The notes under the pieces were generated by a model, which had not been told where the DNA came from, made no database searches, and saw nothing but the letters and a program-made list of their open reading frames with translations. Below are positions 34,213 to 47,458 of a stretch of 64,000 bases of DNA, one piece after another. Numbering within the stretch: the stretch's first letter is position 1; each line of letters begins with the position of its first letter. Location: positions 711,748-775,747 of the forward strand of contig ML213508.1 in NCBI GenBank assembly GCA_004369045.1. The letters are read 5' to 3'. Source of the stretch: Heliocybe sulcata. Its lineage: Eukaryota > Basidiomycota > Agaricomycetes > Gloeophyllales > Gloeophyllaceae. The translations under genes and the position numbers were made by a program.

Positions 34213-35411
34213 ATGGTCCTGCAGAATCACAACGTCAGCAAGCCTCTTCCCCCTGACGCCGAGGACCAGCCTGCGGTCAAGGGACCTGAAGATTCCCGTC
34301 TCCCCAGAGCCATTCGCGAGGCCTCGAGAAGACGCAGGGCCAGGGCAAATGCCGGCAGTGCAGCAGCGAAGTACGCCCTAGAGCAGGCCATGAGGAGGAG
34401 CAGGACAAGAAGCTCACCTCAGCAGCTTCGTTTGGAGATGCCGAGGGCCCAGCCGCCTGTGAGTGATACTGAGCTGGTAGAGCCGGATCAAAAGCCAAGG
34501 CCAAAGCCCGTGCCGATACCTAGGGAGACGGTTACGCTCCCGCGATTCTTGGAGCGCCCTGATTACAAGGATATACCGACTCAGAACATTGTGGCGATCG
34601 AGCCGGGCCTCGTTGAGACCCCAATCGATTACCTCCGTGATGGTTTGGAGGTTGAGGGACCCAAGTACGTGCTTCTCGTCTTTGCCTGCGCGACCGTGTC
34701 CTGATATCCCATGGCAGGATGCTTCACACTTTGAACGCGATGAAGCCAGTCCCTCTCGAGAGTGTCCTTCCGTCCGAAGTTTCCGTCGAAATCAAGGATG
34801 CCGCTTCCGACCTCCCTACGCACATGTTTGCGGTGTTTGGCCGCCAACCATTCGCGAAGGGGGCGCCAAAGGTCAACAAGCAGAAGGTCACCCTCTACCC
34901 CGTGCACGACATCATCTTCGCCTCGCACTGTGCGCACCTTCCGAAGCTTCGTACAAGCAAGCCGCAGAAGGAGAACGTCAAGCTCCCCGTTGTGCCCGTC
35001 TGTCTGCCGTCGCCGCAGACGTTCCCCATCCTTTCCTCGTACCTCTACACCAAGCGCGTCGACATCCTGCTGTCCGCGCTCCTCCCGGCGCCCCCCGCAA
35101 GCCTCTCGGGCCCGCTCGGGTTGACGAGCGTCGACGAGACCATTCCGGACGACTTCTTCAAGGCGCAGAAGATCGCCTACGCGCACCAGGTTTCGAAGAC
35201 GTTCACCGCGCGGGCACTTCTGCAGAACGCGATGGTGATCAACGGAGTGTGGCGCAATGTGTGTGCGTTGGGTGTGTTTGACGACAGGCTGTGGTCGGCG
35301 ATGGATTTCGCGTGGGACGCGTGCTTGACCGCGTTGGCGTTCGCTACTGGTAATCCCAAGGCGATGATTGCGACGCCGGTCGAGCGGGAGATTGCTGCCG
35401 CTGTGTTGTGA
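34213..35411 (+). CDS. Clp1-like (clampless1 family) developmental regulator
   Basis: Two exons, 34213-34664 and 34718-35411, splice to 1146 nt (381 aa). The N-terminal third is basic, with SRRRRARANAG. A linker PIDYLRDGLEVEGPKMLHTL leads into the conserved part: DLPTHMFAVFG, KVTLYPVHDIIFASHC, LPVVPVCLPSPQTFPIL, YLYTKRVDILLSALLP and NGVWRNVCALGVFDDRLW. I recognise this layout and length as the Clp1 family of basidiomycetes, first defined in Coprinopsis as essential for clamp formation under mating-type control. No catalytic motif is visible; it probably acts in the nucleus by protein contacts. A short paralogue lies at 22256-22972. The family call is from memory and should be treated as probable. 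Confidence 0.75.
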
Positions 35412-35938
35412 TTGTCTCGGTTGTTATGATTTTCTTCTTCTCACCGGGACTTTCATATGCATCATGCGGATCCTCTCCTACTCCGTCCATGCCCTCATGC
35501 ACCACGCTGTATCCCTATGCCGCCCGTTCGTTGCACTCATCCTTATTCCTATCATTATCAACTTACGCACTCATCATACCACTCACGCACTGCATCATAC
35601 CTATTGTCTGTAGCCTAGTGTATGCCAAGTTCAGCATACTAGAGTGTAGTAGAAGCAGAATGGCGCGCTTGTAATCTTCTTTGCTTCTTTTGTGAATCCA
35701 AATGCGTCGCCTAGGTCGATTGGCCATATACAAGGAGAAGTGAAGGTCTTTGAAGATGCACCGAGTAAAGTAGATTAAACTGAGTTTGAGCGTTAGGCAT
35801 TGAATTCGCGTTCTGCAACATATCCAACAATGGAAGGAGCGTTATGTAATGTCTGACTTTTTCCTTTTCGGAAGCCTTTCCTTTCTTCAGATCCCTCCTC
35901 TGCCGTCCTGCCACTGCTAAAACCTCTTGCGAAGTATC
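35412..35938. other. Intergenic, tandem genes
   Basis: 527 bp between the Clp1-like gene and the helicase. The 5' half is pyrimidine-rich and probably 3' untranslated; the rest should hold the helicase promoter. No clear TATA box. Confidence 0.4.
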
Positions 35939-38683
35939 ATGGCAGCTGGAGCGTCTGCTGTAGCTGGTCCCTCCAGGCCAAAATCTGCCAAAGGTGCGAA
36001 GTCAAAGAACGGACCACGGCATCCGTCGAAGGTCAAGAAAATGTCCGAAAAGCAACAAGTCGAGCAATTGGAGAGAGAGGTCGAGGCGTTCGTAAGTCAC
36101 TCCATCCATACTTGACAGTATTTCGGACTTATGATATTGACAGTGCTGTTATAGGTGGCCCCGAATGGTCTCAAGCTCTTCGCGGATTTACCCATCTCTT
36201 CGCAGACGAAACGCGGGCTGAAGAAGTCTTTTTTCGTGGATATGACAGACATCCAGCGAAAGAGTCTGCCTGTGTCATTAAAGGGCAAAGACGTGCTCGG
36301 GGCAGCGCGTACTGGCAGCGGCAAGACGCTCGCGTTCCTCGTTCCAGTATTGGAGGTGCTGTACCGGAGAAAGTGGGGTCCGCAGGATGGCCTAGGTGCT
36401 TTGATTATCTCGCCTACGCGTGAATTGGTATGTACGCTGTATCTCTTCTCGGCGCGGGACGACAGTTTTGACAATCGACAGGCGGTTCAAATATTCGAAG
36501 TGCTCCGTTCAATAGGCGGTTTCCATACTTTCTCTGCTGGCCTTGTCATCGGCGGAAAGAACCTGCGAGACGAGCGGGATAGGTTGGCAAAGATGAACAT
36601 TCTAGTTGCGACTCCTGGGCGGCTATTGCAGCACATGGACCAGACAGTAGGATTCGAGTGCGATAATCTCCAACTGCTCGGTGCGTTCTTCCATATCATC
36701 CATTCTCTGATACTTAATTCCCATCAGTACTGGACGAAGCGGACCGCATCCTGGACATGGGCTTCGCGAAAACGCTTTCGGCCCTCTTATCTCACCTCCC
36801 AAAATCTCGCCAGACCCTGCTTTTCTCTGCCACTCAGACCAAATCAGTCAAGGATCTCGCGCGCCTGAGTCTCAATGAACCCGTCTTTGTCTCCGCCGAC
36901 CCCGAGACAGAAGGCCTTGCCACACCCGCGTCTCTCCAACAGCACTATATCGTGTGCGATCTTGACCAAAAACTTGATATCTTGTGGAGCTTCATCAAGA
37001 GCCACCTTCAAGCCAAGATCCTCGTCTTCATGAGCTCATGCAAGCAGGTACGCTTTGTGTTCGAGACATTCCGCAGGATGCACCCAGGTGTGCCACTCCT
37101 GCATCTACACGGGAAGCAGAAACAAGCAACGCGCCTCACCGTCTACCAGAAGTTCACTGGCACACAGCATGCTGTGCTCTTTGCAACCGATATTGCCGCC
37201 CGTGGACTGGACTTCCCCGCGGTTGACTGGGTCCTGCAGGTCGACGCGCCCGAGGACGCGGAGACGTATATCCACCGTGTGGGTCGTACTGCGAGATATG
37301 GGAGTTCCGGGAAAGGGCTGCTGTTCTTGTTGCCGAGTGAAGAGGAAGGGATGAATGCGGCTTTGGAGAAGAGGGGTGTGAAAGTGGAGAAGACGAAGAT
37401 CAGGCAGAGCAAGACGCAGAGCATTGAGAACCAGCTGCAGAACTTGGCGTTCCAAGACCCCGAGATCAAGTATCTTGGTCAGCGGGTGAGTGATCTGCAA
37501 TGGATAGTTATCTGGTCGCTGAATGTTTTTGAACAGGCTTTTGTGTCCTACATGCGATCTGTTTATTTACAGAAGGATAAGGATATCTTCAAACTTGAGG
37601 AACTCCCTGCGGAGAAATACGCTGCCTCCCTTGGCTTGCCAGGCGCACCCAAGATAAAATTCCTTAGCCGCGAGATCGCGAAGAAGAAGAAGAATGCTCA
37701 GAGGATCGTGCCAGGCACTGAGAACGAGCAAGTTGCGGAGGTAATGCCTCACGAGAGCAGTGTTGAAGAAGAGGGCAGTGATGCGAGTGAACAGGAGTCT
37801 GACAGCGAGTCAGAAGGTGGGGAGAAGGAGGTCGAGGCGAAAGCTTCTTCTAAGCAGTCGAAAGTGCGTATATTTAGCCGAGTTTCGTGACACCTTCTAA
37901 TGTGCGGACAGACGAATGGCGTTCGCACTAGATATGATCGTATGTTCGAGCGCAAGAACCAGAATATCCTTTCCGAACACTACACCAAGCTCGTGGATCA
38001 CGGTGCCGACGAAGTGGACGAGGATGATGACTTCATTACGCTCAAGCGTGCGGATCACGAGCTTCCTAGTGACGGGCTTCCAGAGTCGCACAACATTTCG
38101 AAGCGGAAGCTGAAGGCTGGACTGTCGAAAAAGGCGATGCTCAAGTACAAGGGCGCCCCATCGAAGTTGGTCTTTGATGACGAGGGCCGGCCGCATGAAG
38201 TATATGAGATGCAGGATCCGGACGAGGTGTTCAAGGGACAGGAAGATGTGATGGAGGCTGGCAGGAAATTCGTGCAAGAGGAAAGGGGCAAGCTGGTGCA
38301 AGCTGATGTGACGGATAAGGCGGAGGCGAAGGAGAAGAAGAGGGAGAAGAAAAGGAAGCGGAAGGAGCGTGAGAAAGAGGTATGTTTACTGTGATTCCAC
38401 TGCGTTCATACGACTTACCGCCACTTCATAGGTTGATGCTGTTGGAGAAGATGACAACGGCGGCCCTTCTGTGGCGCCCCTCGCAGGCGATGATGGGTAT
38501 ATTTCGCCCGACTTTGATCTGCCGTCTGGAGATGAGACGGACGGCGCCAGCCCACCACCTCCGAAGAGAAGTAAGGGGTCGCCCTTGGCCAACCCTCAGA
38601 GACGGAAGGGTAAGGGCGTCGTGGCGGATACGTTGGAGGATGAGGAAGAACTGGCTTTGCGTATGTTGCGGGGTCAACGCTGA
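35939..38683 (+). CDS. DBP4: ATP-dependent RNA helicase Dbp4/Hca4 (DDX10)
   Basis: Seven exons: 35939-36091, 36155-36427, 36482-36680, 36728-37485, 37537-37863, 37912-38379 and 38432-38683. They splice to 2430 nt (809 aa, against about 770 in yeast). DEAD-box motifs in order: Q motif with FADLPIS..DIQ (60-85), Walker A ARTGSGKT (102-109), [23 protein letters not shown] (about 210-221), LLFSAT, the C-terminal RecA domain with [10 protein letters not shown], and [10 protein letters not shown]. After the core come a conserved [15 protein letters not shown] block and a long Lys/Glu-rich tail, as in Dbp4 orthologues. The family acts in the nucleolus in early 18S rRNA processing and U14 snoRNA release. 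The order and identity of the C-terminal blocks separate it from other DEAD-box subfamilies. Confidence 0.93.
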
Positions 38684-39357
38684 TGTTTATGAACTGTATC
38701 ACGCTCTTGTGTACTAACCCATGAAGCGTGCACAGTTCTTATCCACCAAAACATTTAGCACGGTTGTGGCTGAATTTAGTCTCACGTGACGAAGTAGAAG
38801 TCTCGTGAATGTGGCACGTCCTGACGCGCATCGGAGTTCCAAATATCCTGACCGCCAACTCCCATCATCTCCTCGATTGTCCTTTCGAGCCCAGCGCCGG
38901 TTGCGGCGACGCCAACACATTCGGTTCCCAGTGTTGATGCCGTTCTCGTTGCGCAGTCCTCGGGCATGACGACTGGACTCTGCCTGTATGGGTGTCGCTC
39001 TGCTCCGCTGAAGAACTCGGTTTGGAGGGAGCTGACCTCCCTTACATGCCTCTCATGATTTATGTATAGACGGTGAGTGTTAGATATTATGCCATCGCAG
39101 GCCAGGGCAATGAAAGCGTAGCGGCATAAATTTCGTCTGTCTCCGTCCATCCATCTACAGACAGGCGGGACAGCCTTATGCATGAAACATAATGGATTGA
39201 ATATACAAGGGTACTAAGATATTTCTTCCAGAGAATAGATGTATGAAGATCGAGGGAGATGAAGACAAATTAAACGAACAATCTAAGTAGATGGCGAAGA
39301 AAAACCACGATAGCTGAAGAAGAAGCGCACTGCACCATACTACCGACCCTCAGGCCC
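38684..39357. other. Intergenic between convergent genes
   Basis: 674 bp separating the 3' ends of the helicase (+) and the Zn2Cys6 factor (-). No additional gene was seen. Confidence 0.5.
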
Positions 39358-42300
39358 TCATCGACCAGGCATCTGCCACTGCTGCATGAGGGCAGACCAA
39401 TTCTCGTGGAGGCTGTAATTGGGCTGAATCTGCACTGGCTGCTCCGCCGGCACGCCAGTCATCACAACGGCAGCGCCATGCGCGTCTATCGCATGCTGGT
39501 TTTGAGATTGGTATACTGTGCTGCCGCTGCTCATATACTGTTGGGGGTCGACCGATGGATCTGGCGCGTGCTTCCAGTGTTCCTGGTGCTGTTGGATGGC
39601 GACGCTGGATCCAGTGTGATAATAGGCAGCATGATCGATGTGCTGCTGGGCCGGTGGTGTGTGATGCGATCCTGGATGATGGGGCGCTGGCCGGTGAAGT
39701 GGCTGTTGTGGCTGGTGGCTGTCGTGCACATAAAGTTGCTGGTGATGGCTCTCGTGCGCATGCAATTGCTGGTGGTGGCCATCGCGGATATACGCCTGCA
39801 TGGGCTGGGTATCGTGCTCGTACGCCTGCTGGTGCTGACCCTCATATCCATAGACCTCATTGGTGTAGGCCTCTTGTGCCGGTACAGCGTATCGCGGCTG
39901 ATGGTAGACTCCCGGATCAGACTCGTACTGAGGTTGGACTGCAGGTGGGTGCTGGGGCTGGGACTGCGGCGGCGGGTAGTGCTGCTGCTGAGCGACGGGT
40001 AGCCGTGAGTTGATTTCGTCCACCCACTCACGCATCTGCGCATTATTGTAGTACGCGTCATGCATCTGGGCGCTCAGCTGGCCTTCGAAGCCCTGCAGCT
40101 GATGTGCAAGGGCAGGATGTACGCCCGCGTACGGCTCGGAGTGAGGAGAATGGCTAGCCTCGGACCTCACTGGCGGCGCCGCATGAGAAGCTGTCCCATT
40201 GGACCCATCGACAGGACTTGCAACGGAACTTCCAACAGAAGCAGAGGCAGTCTCCGAGGGATGTCGTCTAGCGCTGCCGCTGCTACGCGAAGGCGGAGCG
40301 GATTTTGTGGCGACGGTATGCGTCCGGCCGCTGAATATGGAGAGCTCATCATTCGGCTTGTCAGGCCTTGTTGGGGTGAAGATATCTTTCCTCGGGGGCT
40401 CGACACCTTGCTGCCGGACGTCGACATACGTCTGGGACGCCTTATCATATAGGCGTCGAATTATGGGCTACAGAAAGAAGCATCAGTTTAAGCAATTCGC
40501 TCGACGTGTCTGAGAATCCTTACCAAAAACTTGACTGCCCGGCCTCCATAGGGCGCTGCTCGCTCGTACAAATCGCGGGCGAGACGCAGCTCCATCAATG
40601 CCGCCTGCGCCACCTTCGATTTTGTACCGTGGGTGACCACAGATGCCAGCATAACCTAGGACAGTCCGTCAAACCTCCATCCTTTCTCCACTTTCCAAGA
40701 AGGGCACGTACAGAACATGAGAAGCCGTGAGTGAATAACACCCAGAACCGCGCGATTTCTCTCGGGAACTGGTCGAACGACTCGCGGACGGACGCGAGCA
40801 GGTCACACGCACTACGGTACCCAGCCAAAAACGACGGTGCGTACTGGCTACGCAAGGGATCGTCTGGGAAGTCGTTCAGCGCCTGAGCGAAAAACGTGCG
40901 GTGGACGTATAACAACGCTGTACACCGTCAGCAATGCGTAGGAAGAGAAGTTGAAGTTAGATAGGAGCATACTTAGGTGCTGGTAGTTGATAGGCATGAG
41001 ATGTTTCATGGTCTCTGCCAGCCCACGATCTTGCGGCGTAGGACCCGTCGCATATCTGGGTAACTCCATTTCGCGGATTTTGCGATCCAAATCGAGGATG
41101 ACCGAGTACTTTGGCGAACGCGCCGTCAGTGTACCCTGCACGACCGCCGATACGCATTCTTTGCCAAAACGAGCTTTCCAGTACGGGACTGCAGGACCAG
41201 CGTGAATACGGGGAGGAGTAACATAACGGAGAGGAAGCAGCGTACAGCTAGGCAAGATCGTGCCATCCTCAGCCATCGTTTGATCGGTATCTTGAGGTAA
41301 CTCGGTGTCGACGAATGGGAGGGAGAATGTTGGAAGACGGCCCGTGGCCAGACTCTGTGGATACAAAACGTCAATCGATGCAAAGGGGACACCATCATGT
41401 ACTGACCTGCCAACAATCAGTGATGAACAACTCCCAGAACAACGCGCGGCGTTTCTGAACTTCGCCTGGTGGGAGGTTCCACCGAGCACAATCACGATCT
41501 GCGAACGGCGGATCAGCATAACATCAACAAATGTCTTTCGTCTGATCGCTCACGGAGTCCAATCTGTTCATCCCACCACATATATCAGATCCCCATGCAA
41601 GTCTGAGACTGGCCCACTCACACTCTGTGCAAGCTTACTTGCCAACCCCCACAAAGCCCACGTTGTCTCAATACTATGCTCGCCCGCACACATCCCCTGG
41701 TATATGGCCATGCAGCTCACCGTCTGCACCGTCGCCACACTCGGTGGCTTTTCTAGAATTGGCTCCAAATTCAGCGCCGCCCTGCTTAGCTGGTAGTACA
41801 GCTCTGCTTCGTCGTTATCCGGCGCCGCAGGCATATTCGGGTCCGTCAGCGCACCAAAGCAGAACACGACGAACATGAGCGCAAGCGCGTGCGGGCCCGA
41901 GTGGTTCTCCTTGTCCTTGACAGCGTGCTGGGTAGCGTAGGGGTTGCGGATGAAGGGCGCCGAGCCGTCGAGGCTCTCGGGATAAAAGTACGGGAAGAGC
42001 TCCTCGACGAGCTGCCGCCGCGCCACCGCACCGTAGTGCCAGCTCTCCTGCTCGAGGTAACATTCGCAGAGCGTCCACGCACGGTCGTAAGGTGGCAGGT
42101 AGCGTTCGATGAGTGTCTGGAGATCACTCGCGGCATATTCGGGCGGCTTGGCGGGGAAGGCGTTAGAGAGAGTTGTTATCTGCGAAGGCAGGTCGTACGC
42201 GGTGCGTGGGGGCTCGCCTCCGTGCAGCGCTGGTTCGTCGTCGCGGGTGTGGTCCTGGCTGGGTGTAAGATGTATTCTTCAAGCGGAAGCGTGCACTCAC

Positions 42301-43061
42301 GAGTAGCAAGCTCTACGTGCATCCATGAGTGACCGCGTATCCCGACTTGCACTGTCACCCACCTCGGACCCAGCAGACCTGCCATAAAACGTCGCCCCTC
42401 CGTCCTCCCTCACAGCCAGCGTCCCAAACGCATCCAAAGTCTCCGACTCCTCGCCCTCTTCGTCTGCGTACTGGAGGAACTCGCCCTGCGGCGCACCGTG
42501 CAACTCGAGTCCCGACTTGATTTTCAAAAGGTCGCGCCGTAGGAGTGGATGCGGGTCCCGCGTGATCGTCCCTTGCAGAATGGAGAGTGCATCTTCAAGC
42601 TGGCGAATGCGGTCGCCTACAAGCCAGTGAGCGTGCAGACGACCGAACGGAGGAAGGATACGCACTCATTTCCGCAATTTTGCGATGCAGTTTTTCTGTG
42701 TCGGCCAGGACAAACCTGTAAGACAGTCAGCACGGAATACATCCTTCGGCAGGTTGTCCTGTACCGAGTGCCCTGGCCCGTTGTCAGGCTGCCTGCAGTC
42801 CACCGTCAAACTGAGTCTGAACTGCGATACAACGCCACCTACCATTCGGACATATAGATGCGCATCCTCTTCGCTTGCATGACGAGCAGGGTATCGTTTT
42901 GTCACATTTCAGTTTTAACCTGAGTGCGAAAGAGACGGACTTCGATAGGTCGCATATAAAGAATACCCGCTGCCGACTTACCGTCGACACTCGGCGCAGG
43001 AGATGGCACCACGGGCGCGCTTGAGCTCTTGCTCTTGAGCGCGCAGGTTGTTGTTCTTCAT
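39358..43061 (-). CDS. Zn2Cys6 fungal-specific transcription factor
   Basis: Thirteen exons: 43061-42982, 42919-42843, 42792-42765, 42715-42666, 42616-42301, 42258-41622, 41563-41554, 41498-41407, 41354-41246, 41188-40973, 40917-40712, 40655-40524 and 40467-39358. They splice to 3063 nt (1020 aa). The binuclear cluster is Cys22, 25, 32, 38, 41 and 50 (CAECRRLKLKC...CSSC). A coiled-coil linker follows (TEKLHRKIAEMSDRIRQLED). The middle homology domain contains ALWGLASKLAQSIGLHRD, RRALFWELFITDCWQSLATG and RLPTFSLPFVDTELP, typical of fungal_trans. The C-terminal 250 residues are rich in His and Gln with HQQLHAHE-like repeats, a possible activation region. Nuclear; targets unknown. One exon is only 10 nt (IGLH region), and the intron at 42259-42300 is only 42 bp. 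Confidence 0.92.
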
Positions 43062-46000
43062 GACATGGACGGCGTCTGCTTCGTCGTTGTCGGCGTCAAA
43101 AACATGCCAAATATTATGGCTGGCGAAGTGCGGCCCACCAATAATCAGCTTCTTCGCACGCGCTGTCAGATTTCCCCCGAGATGCCTATTTAGGATTTGC
43201 TTCCGTTGTAAATGGAGGAGAAATTCTGCTGATGCTAACGTGGCAGCCGGCAGCGGGAGGAGTTTGCAAAGTACACTTCAGTGAAGGTGGGAGGAAAGGG
43301 GGTTGGATGCGGATCAGACACCCGGATTCACGCATACAAGCAACGATATTGTCAGAGTCGGACAGAAGCATGCCACTCTAATCGAAGTGTGTATTGTTCA
43401 GCTCATACTTTACACTTAAGCACTTGACAAGTGTACGTCTGAATATGTGCGGCGGAAGGCGTTGAGGCAGCGGAGGTTTCCGCGGCCTGGAGGCGCAACC
43501 AAAATATCTGAAGTACTCATCCTGCCACAGCCAAGGTGACGCACCAGACCCTTGCGTAACTTGGACGACTCCGGGGCTGGAGTTCCATGTTTCACGAACA
43601 CGCTTTGTAGACCCGGAGGAACAGCCGCTCGGGGAGGGGCCTCAGAAGTCAGAGGGAATATTACTTGAGACGGGGACGAGCGGGCGGCGACACCTAAACA
43701 TCGTCCTGGTGATAGAGCGCAGCCGCATGCGCGCGACAATGTCTTCTTAGTCTGGACGTAAGCACTCATCCGTCTATATCAAAGCACTGCCAGGTCAGTC
43801 AGGGAGATTTCCGCAGAATGAAGACGACATACAGTCAGATTGCAATCAGATGGGTCATTGTGCGTGAGTTCGTCCTCGGCGCAACGTAAATGCTAATAAC
43901 CTTCTGCGCCTCTATGCATAATATGCCGAACCGAAGTTAACACCTGGGCTCAGGTAGACCTGACACAAGCATCGTTATTGGCTGGAGGACCGGGCAGCAC
44001 ACAGGGATTCGCCAACGGTGGATACCGAGTAGCCGTATAGCGTCGATCCACAAGGCCTGATGGGAATCCGCGAGGATGTCTGGGCTTGGCTTGCGCAAAG
44101 GGAATGGTCGGTATTTTCCAGCAGCTATAGAAGGAACAACGAAATCAATTTGAATATCACGCACCGTAGTCGGGCCTTGCTTTCATGAGATCAAGATAAA
44201 ATTGGATCTAATTGAGGCGACGGCGACCAGAATAGGTGCAATACATATGTTGTGCTTGGCGACATCATCCCCGTAGATTTCGGACAGGCGATGGACCATA
44301 ACGAAAGTGATGCGAGAGCGCTCGACTCGATCACTCACAAGGCGGGGACTGTGCCTGGAGGAGGTTTGGCTTCCCGAATTTGACGACCTTGCGTCGGACC
44401 GAGCACTACGCACACTAGCCCCATGCGTCCTGCCCGTAATCTCGACCTCCGCGACTTGCCGGCCAATCGTGAGGACCGCTGGATTCATGTGGGAGAGAGA
44501 AATGCACGCACGGCCATTCGCTGGACCCAATAGCCATCTATGACGCATGGTCTTCTGTTTGCAGTTACACCGGGCGCAATAAAGGCTATCTCGGTCTTCA
44601 GAGAACAGGTCAGAACGCGAAGAAATGTCGCGGGAACCCAGCTAGACGGCCTAGAGCACTGGGGGCTTTAACCACTGCGGAATTGACGCTGACACAAGCT
44701 TTGAGGGTAATCGTGAGTTGCAGGCCTCGAGCCTGGACTCTCGGATGCGTGTTGCAGTCAGACTTAAGCTTCAAGCCCACCACGGACGCAATTAATCAAC
44801 AGGACCTTGCATCTAAGAGCCCGAGAGGAGAATTCGAAGAGGGCATTGATCGTATAGACCTCTCGTCCACCTACCTATCGCTTGGGTCTATCGGGTAAAG
44901 GCGTGGAACCCTCTATTTCAAGATAGCCTGTAGATCTGTTCCAAGAAAGCTAAGAGTTAACCGACTGTACGGCGAGACAGAATGAGAGAAGAAGACATAC
45001 ATCAATACGAGCTATTCTGGCTGGCCGTACGCATGGCTCACATTCCGTATGAGAGGTATAGCCTCACACACAGTGAAGGATTTTTCCCTGGTGGCCCTCT
45101 CGGCCGCCCGATCCAGACAAAGGATGTCACGCACAAAGCAAGCTTCGAGCCGGTAGCTGCATCGGCTGAATCTCATTCGTCCAGTTGAAAAGGGTATAGC
45201 ATTAACAGTGGACCCGTCCATTAGGAGTTGCGGTTCTTTCAGCGTGTCTAACAGCCGATCCGCTTAGAAAGTACAAGATTCAACCCAATCCGGCGGTGAA
45301 GGGAAATGAACCAGACACGATGACTTACCGGCGTCCGTCCAGAAAGCCCGCAGGGGTAAAGCTGCTGCATGGGCGTCATAGGGCGAGTTCGTTGCAGGGC
45401 AGTGTCTGGACTCCAGTCACCGGCCCAAGACACGACGGAAACAGCATAGTCCGGAAGACCTCGCAAGAAAACTGGAAGCTTAGTGCACTGTCCACTAGAC
45501 TTACCGACAAGTGGGGATTAAGGATGCACGGTGATCTAGCAAAATGACGGGATTTATCTTGGGTTGTACTTTTGTACCAGATAAGATGTGTACGATCAAC
45601 ACCGGCTACAGATTTCCAGGACCGTTTCGTGCCATGTTTTTCGTTCAGGGACAAAATCATTGTTCTATACCGACAGAGGGTACCACAGCTAAACGACAAG
45701 GCAACGATTAGAATCTTCGGGATCATACGTTGCTCAAAAGGTGGATCTGCTACGAGAAAAAAAGCGTATTCAGTAACACCGAGTGCAGACGGATATACGA
45801 GCGACACTCGCCTCGATGTTCTCCTATACGAGTACTTTGGACGTCTGTTCCAGGATCAGAAGATATTCGTTGGTCGCCTAGCACACTGTTCGGGACCCCC
45901 AATATAGCGGTGGACTCCTGATCACTGGGTGAGGAGCAGCGCCGGTGAGACGACCCATAATCCGATAGAAAGCGTGTTGACAGATCGAATCCACTTGCAC

Positions 46001-46358
46001 CATTACATGAGCTCCAGAGCTTAAGGCAGGGAAGCAGTTGATACCGGCCTTCCTTCAATGGGTGAAGGCTGCCAGTATCACTGTACTCGATCGAAGTCTG
46101 TTCAAAATAGTGCGGGCTAGGGCTTATGCGACAATCAGCTCTAGGTATACGCAAGCAAGTCTGAGAAACGCGCCATACCTTACTGAATCTATCATTCTGC
46201 CCGATTTAGCAAAGTGAGTATCAGATTTGAGCCCAAGCCGTTCGCTCAAACAGAGTCCGAGCATCGAAGAGGATAAATAATACACAATACCTATAATACA
46301 AGTCCATCACGATCACGTGCAGAAGCCCTTACCCAAAACCTCCTCAAAATGGTGCAAT
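43062..46358. other. Gene-poor region of about 3.3 kb
   Basis: No exon chain or motif was recognised on either strand. The 5' part should contain the promoter of the Zn2Cys6 gene. Confidence 0.45.
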
Positions 46359-47458
46359 CTAATCAGTCTTCACCCTTTCATACCCCTCTGTGCTCTGCCC
46401 TCCCCAGCCGAACAGCCAGCTCGAGCGCCTCTGCACCGGTGGCACCGGCCTCGCGTAGCCCGTCCCGGCGCTCGGCCCTTCGCCCTCATAGTCGCTGGGC
46501 ACCTCAACTTCCTCGAAGCGTCCCCCGCCGTTGCCGCTCCCACTGATGGTGCGAGTACGCTCCCGCAGATCAGAGTCCGACGAACCTCTAGACGACACAT
46601 AAGGCGGCATTGGAATTTCGGGAACGGGCATCTGGACGGGTGGGAGTGACGCAAGTTCGGCTTCGAGCCGCCTGCGCCGTTCCAGGACTGACTGAGTGTC
46701 CGAAGATTGGGCCTGAAACATACTCGGACGCAAGGGAGGTGACTCGTTGAGGGCACGGTTCGACGCGGAAGCAGAAGCAGCGCTGCTCTGCTTCATGAAC
46801 GCCGCGCCTGTGGCTAGTATACTGGGTCCGTAGGATCGCCAGAAGCCCATCGCGGTCTGTACTGGCCCCGACACGGGGTCGTTGAGCGTTGGTGGCACGG
46901 CGGCGTTTACATCCGGACGCTCAGCAGGCGCGTCTCCTTGATTGATTGTGGAGGCAGCTATATGGCTCCATATGGCCCTCAGTTTCTCCTGCGCAAAGGC
47001 CAATACACGGGTCTTAAGCGAGGCAAGCCCGGCGTCGATTTGCGTCTCGTGTTCGGCGAAAAAGGGCTTGATGTAGTAGAGGTATAAATAGGAAGAGCCT
47101 TGCGTCTGTGGAAGCGCGAGGTATAGCAAGAACAGAGTCTTGAATGGGTAGTAGAAAGGGACCCTACCGAGACGAAATAAGCTCAATTATGATTCTGATA
47201 CTGATGTGGGCCCGGGCGTACCAGGAGATCAACCACTCCGCTACATACTCCACACCAACTATACAACCCAGGACGGACCAGTACATGAGCCAGCGCTCCA
47301 GATCCTCTTCTGAAGCTGGCCGCTGAGACAGTGTCTTGTACGACGCGTAACCAGGGTAGAGGAATGCCGAGACCGAGCTGCTCGAGGATCAGAGAGGCTC
47401 TCCGAGCTCTAGCACGCTCTGCGCACCTTATAATGCGAAATGTGAGGTAGAACAACAT
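46359..47458 (-). CDS. REEP/TB2/DP1 (Yop1-related) ER membrane protein
   Basis: Three exons, 47458-47427, 47377-47222 and 47163-46359, splice to 993 nt (330 aa). The N-terminal 110 residues match the TB2/DP1/HVA22 domain: hydrophobic hairpin SAFLYPGYASYKTL, then EEDLERWLMYWSVLGCIVGV, SWVPFYYPFKTLFLLYLALP and YLYYIKPFFAEHE. Family members insert as hairpins into the ER, shape tubules and interact with microtubules or traffic factors. The C-terminal 220 residues are polar, Ser/Pro-rich and include an ERRRRLEAELASL helix; this long tail resembles the REEP1-4 side of the family more than the short Yop1. It diverges from the BAH-PHD gene, with about 200 bp between the start codons. Confidence 0.9.

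Noticed and set aside
39406-40002. Plus-strand 198-codon frame rich in Leu/Val/Ile
   Set aside because: Antisense to the His/Gln codons of the Zn2Cys6 tail; its hydrophobic composition follows from that.
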